Shown piece after piece: positions 1 to 6,145 of a stretch of 7,097 bases of DNA. The notes under the pieces were generated by a model that worked only from the letters and a program-made list of their open reading frames with translations, did no database searches and was not told where the DNA came from. The DNA comes from Acidobacteriaceae bacterium. GTDB taxonomy: Bacteria; Acidobacteriota; Terriglobia; Terriglobales; Acidobacteriaceae. The stretch's first letter is position 1; each line of letters opens with the position of its first letter. The translations under genes were made by a program, and so were the position numbers. The stretch spans positions 1-7,097 of the forward strand of contig DAHUXF010000146.1 in the NCBI GenBank assembly GCA_027307295.1, in the 5' to 3' direction.

Positions 1-1
1 C

Positions 2-655
2 AGTCTGGCGATTGTGGGCCCCACCGGTTCCGGCAAGACTACGCTGGTAAGCCTGCTACCGCGCATTTACGATGCGCCTGCCGGATCGCTCCTGATCGAT
101 GGCCGTTCCATACGCGAATATCCGCTGGAAACGCTGCGACGGAACATAGGATTTGTTCCCCAGGAAACTTTTCTGTTCAGTGATACGGTCCGCGAAAATA
201 TGGCCTTCGGCGTGGAGAATGCCAGCGACGAGCAGGTGCGCAGCGCCGCCGAAGCGGCCAACATCGCAACGGACATTGAAGCTTTTCCGGACCAATATGA
301 GACTTTGGTAGGGGAGCGCGGCATTACGCTTTCCGGCGGACAGAAACAGCGCACTGCCATAGCGCGCGCCATCGTTCGCGACCCGCGCATCCTGGTCCTG
401 GATGACGCTCTTTCCAGCGTGGACACCTACACGGAAGAAAAAATCCTGAATCATCTGCGCCAGGTCATGCTGGGGCGCACCACCATCTTCATCTCCCACC
501 GCGTCTCCACGGTGCGCAACGCTGATCGCATCGCCGTGCTGCACGAAGGGCGCGTGGTTGAGCTGGGCACACACGCGGAGCTGCTGGAACGTAACGGCTA
601 TTACACTGATCTCTATAACAAGCAATTGCTGGAAGAAGAACTGGCGCGAGTCTGA
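2..655 (+). CDS. ABC exporter ATP-binding domain (5'-truncated)
   Basis: This is the nucleotide-binding domain of an ABC transporter that hydrolyses ATP on the cytoplasmic side of the inner membrane to drive export. The reading frame is open from base 2, so the N-terminal transmembrane domain lies outside the window; 217 residues are visible. In visible-fragment numbering I see Walker A GPTGSGKT (6-13), Q-loop FVPQET (Q54), signature LSGGQ (110-114), Walker B ILVLDD (130-135) and H-loop ISHR (H166). The D-loop phrase ALSSVD and the ending are typical of MdlA/YheI-like exporters with fused membrane and ATPase domains. Asp135 stands where the catalytic Glu normally follows Walker B; this is known from the degenerate site of heterodimeric exporters such as BmrC and TM287, so a partner half-transporter may lie upstream. 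The stop is 2 nt before the methyltransferase ATG, implying one transcript. The substrate cannot be read from this domain. Confidence 0.95.
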   Translation, partial: SLAIVGPTGSGKTTLVSLLPRIYDAPAGSLLIDGRSIREYPLETLRRNIGFVPQETFLFSDTVRENMAFGVENASDEQVRSAAEAANIATDIEAFPDQYETLVGERGITLSGGQKQRTAIARAIVRDPRILVLDDALSSVDTYTEEKILNHLRQVMLGRTTIFISHRVSTVRNADRIAVLHEGRVVELGTHAELLERNGYYTDLYNKQLLEEELARV

Positions 656-657
656 AG

Positions 658-1338
658 ATGAAGCGCGTGGTCGTCCAGGAACTGCTCGATTCCGACGCCG
701 GCACTCCCCGCGAAGTGGAGGCTTCCCTGCATGACCTGCGCATGCTGAACCGCTTCTTTGGCGGAGTCCGCACCATGAGCTGCCTTCTCAAGCACGTGGC
801 CCGGCAGCGCAACCTCAAAAATCTCACATGGCTCGACGTGGCCGGCAGCGAAGGTTATGTGGCCACGCTGGCCCAAAAGTCGCTTGCTCAATCCGGCACA
901 ACATTGCAGACCGTAGTGCTGGACCGGGCTACCACGCACATGGGCCGCTCATATCCCGCCGTTTGCGGCGACGCCCTGGCGCTGCCCTTCCGTGACAGCA
1001 GCTTTGACGCCGTTGGCTGCTCTCTTTTCGTTCATCACCTGGAACCTGATGAGCTCGCACAGTTCGTGGCCGAAGGATTGCGCGTGGCCCGGCACGCCCT
1101 GCTGATCCATGATCTCATCCGCCATCCTCTGCATCTGGCGCTAAGTTATCTCGGCTTTCCGCTTTACCGCAGCCGCATTACCCGCCATGACGCTCCGGCC
1201 TCAGTGCGGCGGGCCTATACGCAGACAGAAATCAAGAATATCGTGGCGAAAGTCAGCGGCATCGCCAGCGTGGAAATTAACAGCTATTATCTCTATCGCA
1301 TGGGAGTGGTCCTTTGGAAGCAGCCGGCTACCAGTTGA
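658..1338 (+). CDS. class I SAM-dependent methyltransferase
   Basis: A 226-residue soluble protein, probably transferring a methyl group from S-adenosylmethionine to a small molecule. The glycine-rich SAM loop is LDVAGSEGY (residues 59-67), with an acidic residue at the end of strand 2 (VVLD, D89), GDALALPF at 104-111 and FDAV at 116-119 followed by a strand-4 HHL. This order fits the UbiE/Methyltransf_11-like fold. The loop is unusual: the common D-x-G-x-G-x-G reads D-V-A-G-S-E-G. The N-terminal stretch ELLDSDAGTP (9-18), then a segment ending NRFFGG (31-36), resembles, from memory, methyltransferases encoded next to flavoproteins and type III polyketide synthases in several soil bacteria. 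ATG 658 is chosen because that N-terminal block begins right after it, although the ribosome site upstream is weak; translation may be coupled to the ABC gene ending 2 nt before. The 3' end overlaps the flavoprotein gene by 25 nt. The exact substrate is unknown; a phenolic lipid, quinone or alkylpyrone is an inference. Confidence 0.85.
   Translation: MKRVVVQELLDSDAGTPREVEASLHDLRMLNRFFGGVRTMSCLLKHVARQRNLKNLTWLDVAGSEGYVATLAQKSLAQSGTTLQTVVLDRATTHMGRSYPAVCGDALALPFRDSSFDAVGCSLFVHHLEPDELAQFVAEGLRVARHALLIHDLIRHPLHLALSYLGFPLYRSRITRHDAPASVRRAYTQTEIKNIVAKVSGIASVEINSYYLYRMGVVLWKQPATS
1302..1306 (+). promoter_or_regulatory. ribosome binding site for the TTG-started flavoprotein
   Basis: GGGAG lies inside the methyltransferase coding sequence, 7 nt before TTG 1314. 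This spacing supports TTG 1314 rather than the in-frame TTG at 1335, which would leave almost nothing before the first FAD-binding strand. No in-frame ATG occurs near the start. Confidence 0.55.
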
Positions 1339-2471
1339 TTGTCGCCGGGGCCGGACCTGCCGGTTCAGCGTGTGCGATCACCGCGGCGCGCGCGGGCCTG
1401 AAGGTATTGCTGCTGGAAAAAGACCACTTTCCCCGTCAAAAAGTCTGCGGAGAATTTGTCTCTTTTGAGTCGCTCGACCTTCTTCAGCGTTTGCTTGGTG
1501 AAAGACTGCACCCTCCCGCCGATGCCATCTTGCCGGCTTTAGAAACATCTTCAGCTATCGCATATCCTGCGGCAACTGAATATCCGACGGCTGAATATCC
1601 AAAGAGAGGCCGCGCTCGTATTTCCATTGACGGCACGGCGATCACATGGCCGATCCACCCCGCCGCGCAGAGCATTCCCCGCTTTGACCTGGATATCGCT
1701 CTCTTTCGCGCCGCGCAACATGCGGGCGTTGATGCCAAAGAGGGCATGAACATTATGGATGTTCAGCGGGGAGAAAAGTTCTTGGTTCGAACTGCCAGCC
1801 AGACGTTTTCCGCCAGCGCCGTTGTAAACACTACCGGCCGCTGGTCAAAGCTGACGCAATTTGATGTCACAGGAAAAGACCGCTGGATTGGATTAAAAGC
1901 GCACTTTCGTGAAAGCTCGCCTTCTCCTTCTGTTGATCTTTATTTCTTTCCCGGAGGCTACTGCGGTGTGACTCCGGTGGGCCCAGATTCCATCAATGCA
2001 TGCGCCATGGTGCGCTCCGATCTGGCCCGTTCTCTTGAAGATGTGTTCTGCAAAGAGCCGGCGCTGTTTGCGCGGAGCCGGGCCTGGCAGCCGGTCTTTC
2101 CCACCGTGACCACATCGCCTCTTTACTTCCGCGCACCTGAGACAACAGCGAACGGAATGCTTTTAGCGGGCGACGCGGCAGGATTCATTGATCCTTTTGC
2201 GGGGGACGGTATCTCACTTGCTCTGCAAAGCGGCACGCTGGCCGGAGCCGCCATTGCGCAATTCATCCATGGCACTTGTTCCCTGGAAGCGGCGCAGCAG
2301 CTCTATCACGCTGGTTATTGCAAACAGTTTGCGCCAGCCTTTCGCAACGCGGCCCGCTTGCGCCGCGCTCTTGCGGCGCCCAAATGGCTGCGCAATGCAG
2401 TTCTCCCGCTCGCCAGAATTCCGGGAATCGGCGCTTTGTTGGTAAGAAGCACGCGCGCGCGCGTTTCATGA
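1314..2471 (+). CDS. FAD-dependent oxidoreductase, geranylgeranyl-reductase-like
   Basis: A 385-residue flavoprotein of the PHBH/geranylgeranyl-reductase fold, probably oxidising, hydroxylating or reducing a hydrophobic small molecule. The N-terminal dinucleotide-binding motif is GAGPAG (residues 12-17), with Glu35 ending strand 2 as the FAD ribose ligand. Next comes PRQKVCGEF (40-48), the P-x-K-x-CG-type motif typical of this family. The second FAD motif is LLAGDAAGFIDPF (283-295), followed by GDGISLAL (297-304). There is no signal peptide; the last 25 residues (LPLARIPGIG and a basic tail) could touch the membrane. Length is normal for the family. Residues 88-97 hold a duplicated five-residue unit that looks like a local expansion. 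The start is TTG 1314, supported by GGGAG 7 nt upstream, and it overlaps the methyltransferase by 25 nt, so translation is probably coupled. Alternatives are a halogenase-like or phenolic-lipid hydroxylase enzyme; family confidence is high, reaction confidence low. Confidence 0.88.
   Translation: MEAAGYQLIVAGAGPAGSACAITAARAGLKVLLLEKDHFPRQKVCGEFVSFESLDLLQRLLGERLHPPADAILPALETSSAIAYPAATEYPTAEYPKRGRARISIDGTAITWPIHPAAQSIPRFDLDIALFRAAQHAGVDAKEGMNIMDVQRGEKFLVRTASQTFSASAVVNTTGRWSKLTQFDVTGKDRWIGLKAHFRESSPSPSVDLYFFPGGYCGVTPVGPDSINACAMVRSDLARSLEDVFCKEPALFARSRAWQPVFPTVTTSPLYFRAPETTANGMLLAGDAAGFIDPFAGDGISLALQSGTLAGAAIAQFIHGTCSLEAAQQLYHAGYCKQFAPAFRNAARLRRALAAPKWLRNAVLPLARIPGIGALLVRSTRARVS
1575..1604. repeat. 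two-copy 15-bp in-frame tandem duplication
   Basis: Two adjacent 15-bp units (1575-1589 and 1590-1604) share the identical core CTGAATATCC at 1576-1585 and 1591-1600. They encode TEYPT and AEYPK, preceded by a further YP. The repeat sits inside the flavoprotein gene between the CG-containing FAD motif and the next conserved strand, a place where insertions should be tolerated. Confidence 0.7.
2449..2464. repeat. 16-bp alternating purine-pyrimidine tract with (CG)6
   Basis: The final codons of the flavoprotein contain six consecutive CG dinucleotides (2452-2463) in a perfectly alternating purine-pyrimidine run. It encodes Thr-Arg-Ala-Arg-Val. Such tracts can adopt left-handed DNA under supercoiling and are prone to slippage, but no function is shown here. 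Confidence 0.6.
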
Positions 2472-2482
2472 ATCTCTAATTT

Positions 2483-2510
2483 CACGCATCTTTTAAAAAA
2501 GATGTACGTG
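2483..2510. terminator. hairpin between convergent genes, possible two-way terminator
   Basis: CACG (2483-2486) pairs with CGTG (2507-2510) and CATCTTTT (2487-2494) with AAAAGATG (2497-2504), leaving AA as loop centre and a 2-nt TA bulge on the 3' side. It lies in the 65-bp gap between the stop of the flavoprotein on the plus strand and the stop of the sensor kinase on the minus strand, where a shared terminator is expected. Neither side has a strong T-run after the stem (GTTTGTTG on the plus strand), and the upper stem is A/T only, so intrinsic termination may be weak. Confidence 0.5.
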
Positions 2511-2536
2511 GTTTGTTGCGTGACATGCGCGGAGCG

Positions 2537-5500
2537 TCAGTGCGAGTGGGACGCCGTCCTGGCGCGGCGCAGCACACGGCGCGCGATGGCCAGCAGATCA
2601 GAAACTTCAAACGGCTTTACCAGACAAATGATCTTCGTGGCATCCACAAAGGCGCGCACAACCGGGTCAGACACATTGGAGAGCGCCAGCACGGTTCTTG
2701 GCACCAGGTCCGGCCGGTTCTGCTCGATCCAGCGGAAAAAATCTTCGCTCGACCATCGGCCCGGAATCTTGCTATCCAGCAGCACAATGTCAAAGTCTTG
2801 CTCCTCTTTGAGCAGGCTTACCGCATCCTCGCCGGAAAGAGCAATGGAAACTTTTAATCCGGCAGCCGTCAGGACTTCCCGCTCAAAATCGAGTACGGCC
2901 TCTTCATCGTCCACCAGCAATACTCTTCCTTCCAGACGGGACTCCCGCCGCGCCACGATCCGGTCACGCTCGGTCACCGGCTTCTCACCCACAGCCAGCG
3001 GCAAACGAACTTCAATCAAAGCGCCTCCGGAAGAATGGTTCTGGGCGGTAATCTCGCCGCCATGTTCCTTAACGATGCCGTAACAAATGCTCAGGCCCAG
3101 CCCCGTGCCCTTGCCTACGCCTTTGGTGGTGTAAAACGGATCAAAGACGTGCTTGGGATCAAAAAGTCCCGTGCCGGAATCATGGAATGCCGTGACGGCA
3201 TTGCCGTTTTCTGTAAAGATAGAGATCTGCAACCGGCCACCGCGTCCGCTCTCCAGCATGGCGTCCGCCGCGTTATTAATGATATTGAGATACACCTGCT
3301 CCAACTGGTGCGGATCAGCCACCACAGACGGCAGCGCCGGCTCAAAGTTCCGCTCCACAACAATGTTATTGACCTTAAGGTCATAATCCCGCAGCGCAAT
3401 GGTATCTTCCAGCACGCTGCGCAGGTCCACATGGAGCCGCTTGGGCGTCTGCTGGCGCGCAAAGGAAAGAAGATTCTGTACGATCCTTTGCGTTCGCTGC
3501 GCCTGTTTACGCAGCTTCACAATGAACTCTTCCACGCGCGGGTCTACTTTTTCACTTTCCAGCAACTGCGTATATCCCAGGATCGCCGTAAGAGGATTGT
3601 TCAATTCATGCGCCACGCCGGAAATCAACTGTCCCACAGCCGACATTTTTTCACTTTGCAGCAACTGTTCCTGGGTGCGGCGAAGGTCTTCGTATGCCTG
3701 GCGTGTTTCGTTATAAAGCTGGACTTTCTCAATGGTTGTGGCCAGTTGCCGTCCCACGGCAATCATGACGCTCTGTTCAGACCGCGTGAATTCGCGGATC
3801 GTGCGGCTGCTGGTGGCCAGCACGCCCAGGATTTTTTCCTTTCTCCACAGCACCACCCAGAGCCAAGATTTCAATCTTTCCGCTTGTACGGCGCGCCGCA
3901 GCACCTCCGGCAGGCGCGGCAGATGTTCCTGATCAATAATGTCAGCGTGGCTGGATTTCACAGTAGCAATGAAGTCCGCAGGAATGACCACAGAGGCGCT
4001 TTCCGCGTCCCACACGGGGCCATGTCCATACGAAGCTTTGCGAGAAAGCGTCAACGTGTCTTCATCAAACATATAAACCGCTGCTGTATCCGTGGAGAAC
4101 AACTCCACGATTTGCAGCATAATGAGGTTGAGAATGTCCTCAAGATCAAAGGATTGATTGAACGTGACCGCAATATTGTTTAAAACATAGAGCTCGCGAT
4201 TACGCTTGCGGATTTCATCTTCCGCCCGCTTCATTTCCGTTACATCCAGCACGACGCCCTGGTAGCGCTCAATGTTTCCGCTCGGGCCCCGGGTGGCGAA
4301 ACTGCTTTCAATCACCGTGATCTTATGTCCATCACGGCGGCGCAAACGAATCTCAAAATTCCTTACATAGCCCTGGTGCGCAATCTCCGTGAGGAACCGC
4401 CTGCGGTCTTCAATGTCAACATAGACGGAATGCCCAACATCAAGCTGCAAGATTTCTTCCTTGCTCTCATACCCCAGCATTTTCACAAAAGCTTCATTGC
4501 AATCCAGAATGTGGCCTTCCGGCGTGGAAACGAAGACCCCTTCATGCATATGGTTGAATAGCGATGTAAACCGGTCTTCTGCCGCGCGGGCCTCGGTTAC
4601 ATCTTTAATCACATGGACCGTGCCGCCGCGCGCATGGTCGTCGCCGGTATAGGCTGAGGTGGTCACCACGCAATAACCGCCGAAGCAGGGGTCTTTCTCG
4701 CTCGCATACTCGGCATGGGCGCAGTAGGGGCAGCCTTTCCAGTTCACCCCGGCGCCCGGCAGAACTTCTTCGCACAGCCGGCTGATAACATCTTCGCGCG
4801 TACTCTGCAGACGGCCTACCAGTGCATGATTGGCGCGCAGAATCTTATATTCCCGGTCATGCACCAGGATGTAGTCCGGGATGGAATCAAAGGTGCTTGC
4901 CCATTCATTGCGCGACCGCAACACCTGTTGCAGCAGCCTGCGATTTTCCGCCGCCAGCCCCAGTTGCTTGGCTGCGGCCTTCAGAAATTTTTTCTCCCGT
5001 CCCGTGTAGGCGCGAAATCCCGCCACACCCAGCACCAAAATCCCCACCTGGGAAGTTTTGCCCTCCACCGGCACCAGGAGCAGGTGATGAATACCTTCAG
5101 CCATCAGGACATCGCGGATTTCCGGTTGACTCTGCACCGTGCGAACAACGTAGACCTCGCTATCGCGCAAGACAAAGTTGCTGATGCTGTGCGCAACCTC
5201 CACCATGGCCACCTGTTCCACAAACCGCTGCGATACGCCGCAATGGGCGGAGAGCACCAGCCGGTCGCCTTCCAGGATGCGAAACCATGCCGCCTTGGCG
5301 TGCGAGACCCGGCGCAACTCCTGCAAAATGATCAAAACTGTTGGCTCAAAGTCCCGGGAATCGGAGATTTGCTGCGTGATGGTGTTCAATGCGTCCAAAC
5401 GCTGAATCTGTACCCGCGAATCATCCAGGACCACGATCATCACGCTGATGCCCAACAGCAGGTCAACCAGAATGTCCTGGCCGGCAATCGCGCGTGGCAA

Positions 5501-5998
5501 GGCGATGCTATCCAGATGCACCCATAGCAGCATGGCCGCCAGCAGCCAGCGGCCAACATTGGATCTTCCCCAGGCAAAACGGGCCAGATGCGTCGAGGCA
5601 AGCAGTTTTACTGCCAAACACAGCGCCATGGACAAGCGATGCAACCAGGGATTTGGCAACCACAGTACGAAAGTAACGTCTAAAGGGAAAGCCAGAGCCA
5701 GGCCGGCAAAGGCAAGCCAAAGCAGCCTGACTTGTGCAACGTACATTAGAACGGAAGTAGTAAACAGGCCTAAGGCAATAAGGTAGGCGGCATGGGCCAG
5801 CACCATCCATAGCAACCCTGGGCCGCTGGCACCACTCAGAGACAAAAAAGCCCTGGACAGGCACATCGCTGTCCACCCTGCGATCCAGGGAACCAGATAC
5901 TTCTCACGGAAACTGCCGTACAGAAGCACTGCCCCAGCCAGCAGAATGAGCAACGTTGACATTTCCGCCAAAAACGCCGCTTGGAGGCTTAATTCCAT
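2537..5998 (-). CDS. membrane-bound hybrid sensor histidine kinase (7TM-GAF-PAS-PAS-GAF-HisKA-HATPase-REC)
   Basis: A 1153-residue inner-membrane signalling kinase that should autophosphorylate on His and pass phosphate to Asp. About seven hydrophobic segments lie at residues 10-28, 36-54, 61-82, 92-114, 119-138, 149-167 and 173-191. Next come a GAF-like domain (~200-350), a PAS domain (~363-470) with a cluster of five cysteines (C409, C423, C426, C438, C443), a second PAS (~475-592), a second GAF (~605-760), a short coiled coil (~760-785), HisKA with HELNNPL (phosphoacceptor H797), and HATPase with an N-box (N905/N909), DSGTG (940-944) and GKGTGLGLS (962-970). The C-terminal receiver (~1024-1142) keeps D1030/D1031, phosphoacceptor D1075, S1107 and K1128, so all modules look active. 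The start is uncertain: ATG 5998 has only a weak AAAGA upstream, and ATG at residue 13 would also keep the first membrane segment. It is transcribed divergently from the HD-GYP regulator, its likely partner. No HPt domain is seen. The signal sensed is unknown. Confidence 0.95.
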   Translation of the reverse strand: MELSLQAAFLAEMSTLLILLAGAVLLYGSFREKYLVPWIAGWTAMCLSRAFLSLSGASGPGLLWMVLAHAAYLIALGLFTTSVLMYVAQVRLLWLAFAGLALAFPLDVTFVLWLPNPWLHRLSMALCLAVKLLASTHLARFAWGRSNVGRWLLAAMLLWVHLDSIALPRAIAGQDILVDLLLGISVMIVVLDDSRVQIQRLDALNTITQQISDSRDFEPTVLIILQELRRVSHAKAAWFRILEGDRLVLSAHCGVSQRFVEQVAMVEVAHSISNFVLRDSEVYVVRTVQSQPEIRDVLMAEGIHHLLLVPVEGKTSQVGILVLGVAGFRAYTGREKKFLKAAAKQLGLAAENRRLLQQVLRSRNEWASTFDSIPDYILVHDREYKILRANHALVGRLQSTREDVISRLCEEVLPGAGVNWKGCPYCAHAEYASEKDPCFGGYCVVTTSAYTGDDHARGGTVHVIKDVTEARAAEDRFTSLFNHMHEGVFVSTPEGHILDCNEAFVKMLGYESKEEILQLDVGHSVYVDIEDRRRFLTEIAHQGYVRNFEIRLRRRDGHKITVIESSFATRGPSGNIERYQGVVLDVTEMKRAEDEIRKRNRELYVLNNIAVTFNQSFDLEDILNLIMLQIVELFSTDTAAVYMFDEDTLTLSRKASYGHGPVWDAESASVVIPADFIATVKSSHADIIDQEHLPRLPEVLRRAVQAERLKSWLWVVLWRKEKILGVLATSSRTIREFTRSEQSVMIAVGRQLATTIEKVQLYNETRQAYEDLRRTQEQLLQSEKMSAVGQLISGVAHELNNPLTAILGYTQLLESEKVDPRVEEFIVKLRKQAQRTQRIVQNLLSFARQQTPKRLHVDLRSVLEDTIALRDYDLKVNNIVVERNFEPALPSVVADPHQLEQVYLNIINNAADAMLESGRGGRLQISIFTENGNAVTAFHDSGTGLFDPKHVFDPFYTTKGVGKGTGLGLSICYGIVKEHGGEITAQNHSSGGALIEVRLPLAVGEKPVTERDRIVARRESRLEGRVLLVDDEEAVLDFEREVLTAAGLKVSIALSGEDAVSLLKEEQDFDIVLLDSKIPGRWSSEDFFRWIEQNRPDLVPRTVLALSNVSDPVVRAFVDATKIICLVKPFEVSDLLAIARRVLRRARTASHSH

Positions 5999-6051
5999 TC
6001 TTTATTTTGAAAGGCTTCCAGTCGAGTGGGGGTCTTCCGTATATACCATGA

Positions 6052-6081
6052 ATTTTACAATTATGAGATATTTTTCTTCAA
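6052..6081 (-). promoter_or_regulatory. candidate sigma70-type promoter for the hybrid kinase
   Basis: On the minus strand TTGAAG (6076-6081) is followed after 18 nt by TAAAAT (6052-6057), matching the -35 and -10 consensus at 4 of 6 and 5 of 6 positions. Transcription would start near 6045 and give a leader of roughly 45 nt before ATG 5998. It is predicted by eye only; AT-rich DNA produces such matches by chance. Confidence 0.4.
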
Positions 6082-6088
6082 AGTGACA

Positions 6089-6116
6089 TTGTATTTCACA
6101 GCACTCTGGGTTAAAT
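6089..6116 (+). promoter_or_regulatory. weak candidate promoter for the HD-GYP regulator
   Basis: TTGTAT (6089-6094) and TTAAAT (6111-6116) are 16 nt apart and would place transcription start about 20 nt before ATG 6146. Both boxes match consensus only partly (3/6 and 4/6). An alternative -35-like GTGACA is at 6083-6088, but its spacing to TTAAAT (22 nt) is too long. Confidence 0.22.
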
Positions 6117-6145
6117 TGAAGTTCCCCCCAAGGTAAACTTTCCGA

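Larger units (their letters stand above)
5999..6145. other. AT-rich divergent intergenic region
   Basis: These 147 bp separate the start codons of the kinase (minus strand) and the HD-GYP regulator (plus strand) and must carry promoters for both. The centre (about 6040-6120) is much richer in A and T than the flanking genes. It contains an 8-bp palindrome GTATATAC (6039-6046) and a C6 run (6124-6129). No tRNA, small RNA or long inverted repeat was recognised. Confidence 0.8.

Noticed and set aside
56..625. 189-codon open frame on the minus strand
   Set aside because: Lies opposite the ABC ATPase, whose Walker A, signature, Walker B and H-loop are all in the plus-strand frame.
940..952. Possible decay of the kinase ATP lid (short spacing between DSGTG and FDPFYTTK)
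   Set aside because: These numbers are kinase residues. The spacing is about two residues shorter than the commonest form, but I recall the same short form in related hybrid kinases, and the following GKGTGLGLS box is intact.
2502..3083. 193-codon Ser/Arg/Thr-rich open frame on the plus strand
   Set aside because: Overlaps the receiver and ATPase end of the kinase in antisense and has the Ser/Arg-rich composition of a shadow frame.
3035..4183. 382-codon open frame on the plus strand opposite the kinase gene
   Set aside because: It is antisense to the HisKA, HATPase and GAF coding region, is rich in His, Gln and Arg with no recognisable domain, and arises from the codon bias of the kinase. 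The kinase frame carries every expected motif.
4715..5527. 270-codon open frame on the plus strand
   Set aside because: Also antisense to the kinase (PAS and GAF region); composition is atypical and no motif is present.
6039..6046. Palindrome GTATATAC as a regulator operator
   Set aside because: An 8-bp A/T palindrome occurs easily by chance in AT-rich DNA, has only one copy, and fits no specific regulator I can name.
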